This document shows positions 22,161 through 41,000 of a stretch of DNA of 64,000 nucleotides, one piece after another (the stretch's first letter is position 1; every line of letters starts with the position of its first letter). The stretch is from Centroberyx gerrardi. Lineage: Eukaryota > Chordata > Actinopteri > Beryciformes > Berycidae. Location of the stretch: positions 27,632,602-27,696,601 of the forward strand of contig NC_136002.1 of the NCBI RefSeq assembly GCF_048128805.1, written 5' to 3'. The notes below the pieces were generated by a model. That model was given only the letters and a program-made list of their open reading frames with translations, searched no databases and was not told the origin of the DNA. The position numbers were made by a program, and so were the translations under genes.

Positions 22161-25100
22161 CAATGAATTTCAGTGAGCTTTATTTTCAACAAAAACTTTC
22201 AATCACGTCCAATAATAACCATGACATCTTTGAAACACAGAAGTCCATTGTAAAACTCGCTTCACTGAAAAGTTGCCAATTGAATAACGGCCAAATTTCC
22301 ATCCAAAAAAAAAAAAAAAAAGAAAAAAATTAAATTAATGCAGGTTTTAAATGCTTTACTTAAATTTGGAGTCGTTTTAAGCAAGGTCCAGTCCATTGAA
22401 ACCACATTTGAAACAAAAAAATAAAAAAATCCAAATATAAGGGCAGCTTTTTCAAACTTTTTCATACCCAGAACCTTACTTTTGGATCCTTAGATCATGT
22501 TATCCTGCTTAGAAATGCCCGAGGGCCCCTCCCCAAGGAAATTTACTGATGCATCAATTTTGAGAGGAATCCCAACAGGACTTCTCTCAAATCCTCCTTG
22601 ATAGGCAAGTGATGGAACAGGCCAAATCGTACACAGCAGTTGTGCAGCGTGTAATTCGTATCAAGGTAGGATTAATATCTACATCAGGGCAGCAAATACA
22701 CTAATTTCCCACCCCACAAATAAAAAAAAGAAAAACCTTAAAGAGTGAGACAATTTACTTAACAAACCATCCAATTAAAGTCACCCAATCTGGGGCAAGA
22801 TGCTCTCGTCTCACTCTTCAAGATACTCAAAACCACAGCCACTGGAACTGAAGCCACATCCCTTCAAAAAGCAGCATAAAGCTAAATCCTGAATTGGCTG
22901 TGGCTACTACTCCAGTGGGCTGATGAGAAACAGACAGCTGCCAAGTGCCTGAAATTAGACCCCTGTTCACTCATCTAATGCATAATTTCTTACTTTAACG
23001 TTGATTGATTACTCCCTCCCCGCTCCCACCCCCCTCCCAAAAAAAAAAAGAAGGCCAAATTAGTGTAAGCATTTGGGGGACTACAATAGAATTGAGAGAA
23101 CAGGGGTCACAGTCTTAACCAATGAGAAATTCAATGATAAATATTAACTAACACATTGCAAAGTAGTCTTAAAAGAGCTCAAAATAAATGTGCAATACTT
23201 CTCATTGATTAGAACCAAGTAAAAATAAAGAGCATCTCACCGTCTTGGTGTTAAAGGGAACCTAATTTGCAGAAAGGCTCTGGCTGACCAAACAAATGGT
23301 CAGAGAACCTTAATGCTAAATAAGGATAATTATTTTGCATAAGAATACCACAAGCAATTATACCCCAATACCCCAAAATATCTAAGCAATACAGGGCAGA
23401 AGTGCAAGCCATACACTCAGCAGTCTGAGGCGCCCAGATATACATTTTTACAAGCAGTCCCACTCATGGCAATTTTGTAATCCTTCATGCCCATTCCCCA
23501 TCCCTCCCAACCTTATGTTCCACACCACCATACACTTCTCTCCCATTTGGGCTGTACGAATGTACAAAAAGCAGTGCAGTCAGTGTTATTGCCTGAACCC
23601 ATATCTCTGTACTTAACATAAGTGCAGCCCACCCTGCTAAGGTTTTATTTTGTGCAGCATCTTTTGTCAACTGCTTTTAGTGAAGCCAGCTGATTTGCAA
23701 TGCACAGAGAATGAATTCCTGCTACATTTTAGGTCAGATGGTTCTTTTTGATACATTAGGCCAAACATTCTCCAAGGGGGGAAAACGCATCTTCCTCCCC
23801 AACATTTGTGAAGTAATGTACCTGTGCTAAAAGAGCACCTAGATCAACGTAACAGCTAATACCTCCCCAGAAAACAGAAATTCTCTCCGCCAATTCAGCT
23901 GCACTGCAGCGAGTAGTACTACTACATGATAGAATATTATTTTCTCTTTTAACACTAACACTCACTTGACTGGAGATCCTGGCGAGTGTCTCGTGAGTCA
24001 GTTTAACAAGTTAAGGCTGGTGACAACAGAAAGAATTCATTATTCAAATGCACAAGCTTAACAAAGCCATCTGTCTAGAATGGAAACTTGTTAACACTGG
24101 TAACAGAAGGAGAGTAATCGAGGGCAATAATTTAAACAATCAACAATCTCTGTTTAAGTGCAGCTCTGACTAATTGCACTCACCATCAAATTTGGATGGG
24201 CTAAAACATATCCGTGATCAACTCTGCCTCCAAAAACATGTTTGGAGGCAGACACACACAAATGTCGTAGATCCTAATTAAGTCTGCAATTTCTAAAATT
24301 ATAAATAAATTCACAGGCCAATATTGCAGATCACAAAGATAAACTGGCAGTTAAGGAAACGGTCTCCAGTGCTAACCAGAAAAAAAAAAAAAGCTTTTCA
24401 TTTTGTCAGCCAGCCTTTCAAACTTGTTTTAAAACAATCTTAAAATGAAGGTATATACAAGGTGTACGCAGAATAAAGTATGGCCATCCATAGGAAGGTA
24501 AAACGACACAGGACAAAAAACAAAATAGCTTTCCCTCCCCTTATACTCCACCAAAACAGGAATCCTCATGACTCAGGGTGTTGAGAGGCTGCAGAGTGCT
24601 TATTAATTTTTAGTGTTCCGATACTGAAGACGGAGGAGGAAAGGGCCTGGGTCTTTTAGAAGCACATGCTTCTTCACAAGCAACTGGACAGTCTCTGGCT
24701 GTCTCTTGGAAAAAAATCCAGCATCTCTGTCCATGGAAAATCCAAGTTTGTCCTCATATAGCAGCCAGACTCGTGTGCAGCTAAGCCAGCAAACAGATAA
24801 TTCAGACCAGCCCGTCCTAATTATCTCTATTCCCAACAAATGGATGACCCGACCTAAAAGCAGTTATGAATTCACCTACGTGGTTGGACATTAAATTAGT
24901 GAAATAAATTTTCGATTAGGTGAATGTGATTTTGTGGTACGAAGTGAGCAAGATGATGTAGGACGAAGGGTTATTACTTCAGAACAAGTTAAACTGCTTG
25001 TTAAGGCACTTGATACAAATTGCTAAAAACTTTCAAAATAAAAAAGGTGGAGAATGGAGGGTACAAGATAAGGGTCTGTTGGTGCTGGCATTGCGACGTT

Positions 25101-25731
25101 GGTGGATATGAATCGTCAAGATGTGCATTGATATATTTTCGACTTGGTCCCCCCCCCTTTCCTCCCAGTGCTTATGTCTTCAGGGTGTGGTGGTGCAGCA
25201 GACAGCCCTATAAAAAGGGACATGAGTTCTTCCAAAATGTATCCATCAAAATACACATTCCTTATGGTGGCATCCGAAAAAGGAAGACAGACGGAAGCTG
25301 TACATGGAAAAAAAAAAGAAAAAAAAAAAGTCCAAGACACGGTAGAAAGGGAGGGGGGAAAGAGGGGGTGGGGGAGATGAAAAAGGAGGTGCAAATGGGA
25401 ATGGAGGATGGACTGATCTGTAGAGAGAGAAGAGTGAAGCCGAGTTAAACACACTGCCTGCCACCAATTATTGCCCTTATGTTGATTATAACAGTAATCA
25501 TGAAGCTGTTTACATGTGTGTTGCAAATGAGTGCACTTTCAACATTTTCATACAATATTGCGATCATTGATTTGATGCGTGGTGATGTGACTCCTTGCCT
25601 GTAGGCTATAAGTGATGCTGTCCTATCAAATTGCAGTCATATTAATCCTATGTGACGTTCCTGCGATTCAGCCAGTACTGAGACTCAAAAGGTATAAAGG
25701 CAGAATGGAAAAGATGGAAAAAAAACAAATG

Positions 25732-26121
25732 TAGGGCCGCCACCAACGATTATTTTCATTAGAATAATCCATCGATCATTTTTTTGATTAATCAATTAAT
25801 CATTTAGTCTATAAAATCTACAAATTAATGACAAATCCGCATTACAAGTTACCAGAGCCCAAAGGGATTCTTAAAAACTGCTTAGTATGCTCAGCAGCCA
25901 AAAAAAAAAAAAAAACCCCAAAAGGATTCATTTTATAATTATAAGAAATGGAGAAAAACAAGCACATCTTAGCATTTGTGAAGCTGTAACCAGAAAATGT
26001 TTGGCATTTTTACTGATAAATGACTAAAATGATTAACCAACTACCATCAAATTAGAAACCACAACATTTTCTGTCGATAGACTATAATCGATTAATTGAC
26101 TAAAATAGTTTTAGCACTAGT
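25732..26121. mobile_element. MITE-like element in ddx6 3' flank
   Basis: The left end TAGGGCCGCCACCAACGATT followed by repeated ATTAATC/AATCGAT-type strings, and the right end GATTAATTGACTAAAATAG then TTTTAGCACTAG, resemble the AGGGCTGCAAC...GTTGCAGCTCT non-autonomous elements abundant in teleosts. The ends are degenerate inverted repeats. No coding capacity. Borders are approximate. Confidence 0.65.
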
Positions 26122-26274
26122 AGTAGCTCAAGCATTATTTTGGGCAATTGTTAGAGGTCAAAAACTAAGATGGACAGACTTACTGTTGTGTGCAAGTCCA
26201 AACCAACTAGCAATACTAATAATTCTCCTTTCTTGATCCCCAAACGAGATACTCTCTTTTCAGAAGGGTTAGAT

Positions 26275-26400
26275 AAAGGACAGCACCACTGGAGCAGGTG
26301 GGGATTTAGTGTCTGGCTCAAGGACACTTCAGAGCAGATGCTTGCTGTTACGGGGGCTTGAACCCAATCCCTCCAGTCGAAGGACGTTCGCCCTCCTCCT
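26275..26400. repeat. Possible interspersed-repeat relic
   Basis: GGCTCAAGGACACTTCAGAG followed by GGGGGCTTGAACCCAATCC resembles a repeat string frequent in fish genomes, which also mimics a tRNA B-box. No tRNA cloverleaf is visible. It lies just downstream of the ddx6 stop. Confidence 0.3.
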
Positions 26401-26596
26401 ACATAACCCTTCTGCCCACTGATAATGAATAATGAGTACTGAGACTAGAATTCATGCTTAGTGTGTGTGACCTTAACTGAATTAGAATTACTATATCACG
26501 GTGCAGTCTGCGGCTTTGCCATAGTACTGTCACAAGTGCCTCAATATCAAAGTATTTGTGTGGATGCAGGTAGTCAATGTTTGTATACTCACTTGC

Positions 26597-33658
<7,062 letters not shown>

Positions 33659-33711
33659 GTCTGCTTAGCTGTACTTTTCCGTTCCAGTAGCAGCGAAACT
33701 TCTAACAGTGT
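33659..33711 (-). other. ddx6: ddx6 5' UTR portion of the start-codon exon
   Basis: Upstream of the ATG on the minus strand an acceptor TTTCTCCAG ends at 33712, leaving 53 nt of 5' UTR in the same exon. The context of the ATG is CAGACATGAG, with A at -3, a good Kozak match. An upstream non-coding exon is therefore expected. Confidence 0.6.
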
Positions 33712-34199
33712 CTGGAGAAAGCAAGTCCACTCCACTGGAACTACTAAAAATCTGAGGATTGTCCTTCCCTCTTTAGATTACAATAATTATCCAAATGCAA
33801 TTGATTCAAATCGTTGTCTCAGCAGGTTCCTCAATAATATTGTTCTTTGTGGAACATCTCACCAAGTGTCACGAAACAAATGCTTCTTTGCAAGCTAAAG
33901 AAAATGGCTAAGCAAGTATTCCTTTAGCAAATTTGGGCTTAGCATAGATGTAAATTGTCGACGTTATCTGGAAAATCATACACCAGGAGCGCTTAGCTAG
34001 CTTCCAAGTATTGGCCAACTGTTCAGCTAGCCATCTTGTTTAGCTTAACTCAGCCGTTTCGTCCTTTCTCAGGTTTTTCCAACCCTGAAACACATGAGAA
34101 ATAACGTTAGAAATAGACTCCCTGTAGAAAAACTAACATTGCCGTTAGACAATGCTAAGTGGTTAGAAGGGTAGAAGACAATATTTGGGAATGGAAAGC

Positions 34200-34800
34200 T
34201 TTATCAGGTCGATATTTAGCTAACGTTAGCCGAGTAACGTTATTTGGCTAACTCACTAATGTTAACAGTGGACGGCTGGCCTAACATTAAAAGTTAACCA
34301 ACTCATATTGCGGTAAGTGTTAGCGTTAGCTAAAGACATCGCGACAAAGTCGAAATCGTAAGAAAACTCAAAACTAACGTCAGTATTTTAGGCCCCAGGT
34401 TGAACTTGTGCCAAGTTTAGAGACGGACTAGTGCATCGTTAGCCGGCTAGCTATCTGGCTAACCAGGGACCTTTTCCGTCTGCCTCATCAAGCTAATGCT
34501 AGCAATGAGTTACCCAATTGCTAGCCAGGATCTGGTTTACCAGCACATTAAGCTAACGCTCAGTTTATTTAGCTAATGTTGAAACCCGCTTCGCGATTTG
34601 TTTTCAAGGAGATCGCTGTAGTCGGTTAACAGTTAAAGCAGAAATTTTACCTGACAGCAATGTCAAGATAGAGTCAACCTCGCTAACAAAACTCGATATC
34701 CATCATAACCTAATGTTAGCTAACGTTAGCGAGTTACATCGAGATTGTCGTGTTGTTAGGCTGCTAACGTTAACTGGCTAACGATAGCGAACTAACATTT
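34200..34800. repeat. Cluster of GCTAACGTTAGC palindromes near ddx6 5' end
   Basis: Two perfect copies of the 12-bp palindrome GCTAACGTTAGC lie at 34219-34230 and 34719-34730, with many near copies (for example 34322-34334 and 34763-34774). The motif is frequent in spiny-rayed fish genomes. Here it fills the inferred ddx6 first intron. Whether it is a simple repeat or a regulatory element is not known to me. Confidence 0.6.
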
Positions 34801-34867
34801 AATCACAAAACTCACAGCGAGGTACAAGTGTATATACTTTATAGCTTGCGAATAACATGCAGATTTA

Positions 34868-34980
34868 CCTCGGATGACTGAAACAATCGGTTCACTTTAT
34901 GATGTTTGTGAAGTGGAATCAATTTTTAGCTGACTACGAAGGGGTCTGTCGGACTAAACCGAACGTTCAAGATGGCTTCC
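34868..34980 (-). promoter_or_regulatory. ddx6: Probable ddx6 first exon and core promoter with YY1-like site
   Basis: On the minus strand CATCCGAG followed by GTAAATC gives a donor at 34867, suitable for a non-coding first exon. About 100 bp upstream, CAAGATGGC (34968-34976 on the plus strand) is a YY1-type element, often found at start sites of housekeeping genes. No TATA box is visible. The start site is inferred from these two signals only. Confidence 0.45.
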
Positions 34981-35886
34981 ACTCATATTTGAACCCGCCC
35001 ACATCTAACTAATCAGCTGATTTCATTTCAAATCAAGTATTTACCTTAAAGCTGTCCTGCAGCCAAAATAATGTTTTCAGACTAACTTGCTTATGTTCAA
35101 CGTGTCACCCGAGTGTGCTAAGGGTATTCCGTACATTTGGAAATGTTCTCCTTCATCTACTTCCCTGTTAAGGACTCGTCATGCCCCCTCTACTTAGGCA
35201 AATAACATAAACATTAGACACATAGACTGTAAAAAAAAAAAAAAAAAAAAGCCCCAGTTGTCTGAACTGCATCCTGTGACATCTCTCTGGAGGTCAAAAT
35301 AGTCAAATGAGTTTATTGCCACATACACATTACCACAGCTGTATTACTATAACAGGCCAACCTGCCTTACCCTTATGAGAGATGAAGAACTACAGTAATC
35401 CTATAGTACACTGAATGTACAAAATATTAGAGACATCTTCCTGATACTGAGTTGCAGCCCCTTTCGCGCAATCCACATAGTCTCAATCCGTCTCTAACTC
35501 ATCTGCTTCTCTTTATCTAGGCTACATATCATCCTTTGTGATTGGAATAGATTTAATAAGTAAAATCTAATGGTTTTTACCTGGATTCACCTCATCAGTG
35601 TACTTACTGAAAAGAATAAATGTCTCTAACATGTTGTACATTCAGTGTACTATTTAGAAGGATTCTATACAAATATCACAGCAAAACAATGTAATATCCT
35701 AAAAGGAATTTGACAGGTCTAGTGATTCCATAAGAGATTAAACAAAAATACCAAAAGTACGATAAGGCCAGTAACTCACTATTGCATACCACAGACACAG
35801 TAAAAGTCCCTATAGGATGAATGTTATAGTGTTAGGGTAAGAGGACTTGGCAATAAGTGTGATCACTTTGAGAAAGTTTTTTTTTA
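34981..35886. other. Spacer between ddx6 promoter and the small candidate gene
   Basis: It contains a poly-A run (35231-35250) and the MITE at 35404-35652. No further exon was recognised. Confidence 0.5.
35404..35652. mobile_element. Mariner-type MITE with about 35-bp terminal inverted repeats
   Basis: The left arm begins TAGTACACTGAATGTACAA and continues into ATTAGAGACAT. The right arm is its reverse complement with about three mismatches, ending TTGTACATTCAGTGTACTA at 35652. The total is about 249 bp with no coding capacity. The ends are compatible with TA target duplication, but the exact junction is ambiguous because the arms contain TA. Confidence 0.8.
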
Positions 35887-36920
35887 ATGGAATATATCAG
35901 AATATCACCAAGGAAGCATCTGAACTTCGTAACGGGACGCTACGATGTAATTGGAGCTTCTGAGGATGATGAAAGTCAGGACGACGAATTATGGCCAAAA
36001 GCTGACATCAAATCGACTGAAGGCGAAAGCAGAATAAGAGGTATGGTCATTTAATATTTAGTGTTTTATGTTGACTTTCCGTCTGAATGTGTGAAAACTT
36101 TATCTAGCACTTTGCAGCCAGATAAAATGTGGACGAACTACGTAGTATACTAGCTTGCTAGCCTGACTGCAAGCTAACCAGCAGTTAACCAGCAGTTTGC
36201 ATTTTGTTTGCTCCCGTTATCTGGACACTGCCATGGCATATGAAACGTTGTGTTTTCTTAATTGAAGACTGAGGGTGTCTAAAAGCTTTTTGCAGATGTG
36301 TGTGTTCAATAGAGCTAGCCTATACAGTTATTCTAACCCATTATCACAACGATCCTCCTGGATGACTATTGCTTTATAGTGAATTGATTGATTAAAAAGA
36401 AAAAAGAAAAAAGAAAAAGATCAGAGCCAGCCACAGCCACTGCCAGCAGTGAGAGAGAAGCCCAGTCAGGTCAGCAGCCTAGGACTGGGCACAGCAGAAG
36501 TGATGAATCAGCTCCACCTGCATGGTAGGTCAAGTTCTGGCAGTTCCAGATGTGTCCTCCTCCTCCATGAACATACTTGAATTTGCCATGTACTCTCACA
36601 TTTAATGTTAATAAGCAGGGATAGATCACCAACCTGTTTTCACCTATTCAAAACAGCACAACAAAGCATAGCATACAAAGCAAAATATTGTATCTGTGAT
36701 TGTATCTGTGTCTTCAGATACTTCACCCAGGGCTGACCAGCCCCACCCAGAAGAGGTTAGTGAGGAGCTGATCCAGCAGTGTCTGCAGCTCCACCTGCAC
36801 ATCCTGGTATGTCAAGTTCTGCTACTTCCTGATGTGTCTTCCATGAACATTCACCTGAAGTTGCCATGCACTCTGACATTTGATTTAATTCAAAAAAGGA
36901 TGGTCTACTTTTGCTCATAA
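35887..36920 (+). CDS. Candidate small unnamed gene with duplicated phase-1 exon
   Basis: I do not recognise this protein. A possible exon 35887-36040 has an acidic, plausible coding sequence (RYDVIGASEDDESQDDELW) and a GTATGG donor in phase 1. A possible last exon begins after TGTCTTCAG at 36718, is phase-compatible, and reads DTSPRADQPHPEEVSEELIQ then LQLHLHIL. It either uses the donor at 36807 or reads on to a stop at 36918-36920. A possible middle exon, 36420-36524, is a diverged copy with the same QLHLH end and a phase-1 donor, but its acceptor lies in purine-rich sequence and may not work. AATAAA at 37239-37244 could end the transcript. It sits between ddx6 and cxcr5, divergent from ddx6. 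The first ATG lacks a good context, and an acceptor ATATATCAG ending at 35900 is an alternative start of the exon. It may be a pseudogene or a non-coding transcript. Confidence 0.3.
36498..36895 (+). repeat. Tandem duplicated segment covering an exon end and its intron start
   Basis: About 36498-36616 and 36768-36895 are diverged copies: each has CAGCTCCACCTGCA, a GT donor, GTCAAGTTCTG, GATGTGTC, CCATGAACAT and TTGCCATG in the same order. The similarity runs through coding-like and intron-like sequence, which fits an exon duplication. Confidence 0.75.
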
Positions 36921-37260
36921 AGGCTCATAAAGATTTAAAGGTGCAGTCATGAATCCTAGTGTAAGAGCTTGCAGGCAGCATATAGTTAAGTTAAGCTACC
37001 TATTGTACTTCATGAGAGCCTAAAAGTTTACAGAACATATATTACTTTACAGTACATAATTTCTTTGAAGTTAAGATTTGTTTGGTTTATGTTCCAATTG
37101 TTTACAATTTTAAATTATTGGCTATGCGACTGTATGAGTCCATCTTCTATAAATACTTTGTAACCTTATTAAGGTTAACCTTATTGTCATTATGTTCATG
37201 AATGTATTCATATTGTAATGGCCTTCCATATTTTGTTTAATAAACAGTCAAATGAATCAT

Positions 37261-38076
37261 TAGTTTGACATTTATCATTTATCACAAGAGATGAGGGCTT
37301 TACTCCACTACAGGGAAATGGCTCTTAGATAAGGTGTAGCCTATCCTTAACATAATTACTGATATATAAGACATGTTTAAATAACCATTGCTTCCCAGAG
37401 ACTGTGATAGGTGGAAATCCCTAATCCTAACCCTAACCCTGTAATGTACATGGAACAGAAAACAGAATAGAATGGTAGCTGCATGTTGGTACTGTTCTAG
37501 GTTGTACTATCAAGTTTAGTTGTTGTGGGTGGTCAGCATGGCACCTTTAGTTTAAGTTAGTTCTGTATTATAAAACGTAAAAACAACAACCTGGCCTTGA
37601 CTACAAACATTACAATGGATACTAACATGAGTTTTGGAATTCATTTATGATTTATCTGAGCATAGGTTGAAGCAATGCGATGCGTTGAACTTCTGTATTT
37701 ACACATTTTGATCACCTGTTGTTCACCGGTTGTTTCCAAAAAAACATCCCATACCCATTCTGACTAACTCAGTCACATTGTCACTTGTTTGTGAAAATGC
37801 AGCTGCTTGTGGTCAGCCTTTTTAGAACTTAGGGTGAAGCTGGAATTACTTTGATATTCTTGCACGTTAAAAATATAGAAATTCTTGTATAAAGCTATTG
37901 TCTATTTTCACTGCTTAGGGTCATCTTGGTGAATTAATAAATGGGCGGGTTTCCACAAATACAGCCCCCTAAAGAAATCAGCAAAGCGAATAGAAGAAGC
38001 ATCACTAACAGGAAGTACAGGCAGATTTCACTGCAGCAGTGTGAGCTGTACAGCCAAGTGAACAACAAATACCAGC
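37261..38076 (+). promoter_or_regulatory. cxcr5: cxcr5 upstream region
   Basis: No coding exon is seen here. Just before the cxcr5 start codon, ACAGGAAGTA (38008-38017) is an ETS/PU.1-type core, a plausible element for a B-cell gene. A degenerate telomere-like string (CTAACCCTAACCCT) occurs near 37420-37440. The transcription start is not placed. Confidence 0.35.
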
Positions 38077-41000
38077 ATGGATGGAAGAGTGCCAGTGATA
38101 ATTGAATATCCGGTAAGATGTGACAAAGATTTGTTGAAGAGAATGTTTAAGTGCTGTTAATATTTATTCTGTAATAATTGTTCTGTAGAATTATTGTTCC
38201 TTTAAAAGGCTTCGTTAAACAGTCACATTCTATTCACACATTCTATTCTAGGTTTCTGCTTTATTATTTTTTCTGTTATGAGTTTTATGTCTGAGATTCA
38301 AAATATAATCAATTCTAAATATAATGTTTTTGTTTTCAATTTGTAATTTCCATATTTTCAAAATAATGTCATAATTATTGATAAGATTTATTAAGCGATT
38401 GGTAAAAAATTCCATTGCAATGGGGCAGCTTCAGATAGCTATGATACACTGTATGATAAGATGGTAATCTCTTTATTTTCTGTAAAAGCCTCAGCTGCAG
38501 CCTCTTGCATTTGAGTGCAACAGACTTTAAGGTTTGAGCACGGTGTTGTTAGTTACTATGATAAATAGTGAAATGCAGGGTTTATTAAATTGTTGCAGTT
38601 GAGTGAGTGCATAACTAGCTTCAATCACTGGACCAAGACAGAAAAAGGGTACTTACTTAAGTAGGGTGTGTTCTATTTCCTAACAGAGAAACATGAAAGG
38701 AAGAAACTCACTCTGAAACATCCAAAATGTTTTTATAATTTTATGCAAAAGGGCAGTAGTGTGATTTATTTATTTTTGCTACCCATGGGCTTCAAATATC
38801 TTGTAATTCATTTGTTGTCACACTATAGCAGAATATAAAAATTAACAGAGTCAGACAATTTATGAAAAAGCCACAGAGATTATTTCTAATTCTGGAGATC
38901 TGAAAGCAGCATATCATCAGTCTGATGATCGATATCAGTTGTAATTTCAATCAGACGGATAAACGTAATTATTCTACAGAGGAAATTGTATTGTAAAAAA
39001 AAAAAAGATTTGTGGCATAAAGAAGAAAAAGTTACAATCAGTACAGCATGTAATCATCATCAGATTTCCATGTGATAATAATATTGACTGTGAGGAAATT
39101 CTAATTAGTTTATGTTTCACTGTGTTTGTTTCTATCCTGTTGGTTGTTATTTTCATCACAACAGATTCTTTCACCAGTTCATTTTAAAGTTAGACCTTGA
39201 AGCTGTTATGTAGGTTGCAAGTGAAATAAAACTAAATTTATGATTACTCGAAGGCTCAGTCTAGTCCCGTTGTGACATCTCTAAGTGCTTAACTGAATGA
39301 TGTTGGCCTGGTACAGTAGTACAGAAAATGAGTATTTTCTTAATGTTAGCCAGTGGCCTTCTGTTGTGTAATGTATTACAATCACATCCTGCGCCAAACC
39401 ATTTTGCATCTGTCTAAAACTAGCAAGAGATGGGCTGCTGTAAAATCCCCCACTGTTCAAACAATCTGCATTGCAAAGGATGCATTTAGTTAGAGGAACT
39501 TGTGGCTAGTGGCAGGAAGGCTGTGGCTTTTGTGTGGTTTATAGTTGCTAAGTATCTGGACATCCATGTATTTCACATTAAAACAAAACAATATGGCACA
39601 GAGTCCATCCTGCATCTGAAATCACACTGAAATTCAAGAGGATGTATTCAGGCTTTTCCTGTATAAGATATATCCATATTTTGGTACAGACTTAACACAA
39701 TTATTGTATTGTACCTATGTGACAACGTGTAAATCTTAAATGATTTTAAGTTAGTACAATTGTATTTTTTCGTAATACTCATGTTGGGGGAACAGGCCAC
39801 AACAGCTCTGATTTCTCAAACACTGATACGATTTTAACATGGTAGCAAATATATAGATACAGAATCTAAGCGGACACTTTATTGTGTCTCATATTCAGTT
39901 TTTAGTAATATGAGTGATATAAGTAATATGTTTTCACATATTTGTCCAAGCAGTTCTGCCACTTACTGTGTTGGGGAAGTGTGGAAGTTCTGGCCTAGTC
40001 AGTGTTTCCTGCATATTTTGACTGACTGTGTAAACTATGGGGAACAGAGACCAAAACAATGCAGCAATTTCCAGTATATTCAGTCTTAGTTGATGATGCA
40101 TCATTCATTTATCAAAAACAAAACTGACTAACAAAGAGTGCAAAGAGCAACACACTATTCTCAATGACTGTGACAAGTAAAAGTAACAATTTCACCTCTA
40201 TATTTTTAGGATTACAGCGGATTTTTTAATTCATCAGAGGACGATCCATTCGAGAATGGAAAGATATACGTCTGTGACGACAATCAGATCGGCCTGGAGA
40301 CGTTTAATGTCGTGTTCAAGCCTCTGGTCTACAGCCTGGTGTTTCTCCTGGGCCTGGTGGGGAACGGCCTGATGCTGACGGTGCTCTTGACGCGCAGGGG
40401 CCCCCTCCGCATCACTGAGATCTACCTACTGCACCTCGCCCTGGCTGACCTCCTGCTCGTTTTTACCTTCCCATTTACTGTGGCTGAGATTTTAACTGGA
40501 TGGGTGTTTGGGGAGTTTCTCTGCAAGCTGGTGGGCCTGCTGAAACACCTAAACCTTCTCAGTGGGACTCTCCTTCTAGCTTGCATTGGGTTTGACCGGT
40601 ATTTGGCTATTGTTCACGCTGTTCGTAGCATGCAAAGTCGGCGTCCCAGAACAGTGCACCTAACCTGCATGTTCCTGTGGCTGCTCTGTTTGGGCTTATC
40701 AGCACCGAATACTGTGTTCCTTTATGTGATTGACAATCCCACAAATAAAACCCAGCTCACCTGCTTCTTTTCTTATCATTATGGTAAACATGCACACAAC
40801 TGGATTTTGGCCAGTCGCTTAACAGTTGTCTTGAGCTTTTTCCTATCTCTGGCTGTCATGATCTACTGTTACACAGCAGTGGTAGTTTCTCTGTGCCACA
40901 GTCAGAAAAGCCAGCAGAAGCAGGGTGCCATTCGGCTGGCTTTGCTCGTCACTGCTGTCTTCTGCCTCTGTTGGCTGCCATATAATGTCACCATGGCGGT

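Larger units (their letters stand above)
22161..26596 (-). other. ddx6: Probable ddx6 3' UTR (about 4.4 kb)
   Basis: Downstream of the ddx6 stop there is no further coding exon. The first convincing minus-strand AATAAA near the end of the stretch is at 22179-22184. Long 3' UTRs are known for vertebrate DDX6. The region is A/T-rich with several poly-A and poly-T runs and contains a MITE-like insertion at 25732-26121. Its extent is inferred: an earlier signal could be used and the real 3' end could be shorter. Confidence 0.5.

Noticed and set aside
26340-26365. tRNA B-box-like GGCTTGAACCCAATCC
   Set aside because: No A-box or cloverleaf could be built around it; fits a repeat fragment better.
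37416-37440. Telomere-like CCTAACCCTAACCCT string
   Set aside because: Only about three units, one degenerate; a short interstitial microrepeat, not a fusion scar or telomere. A similar TTAGGGTTA string is at about 20454-20500.
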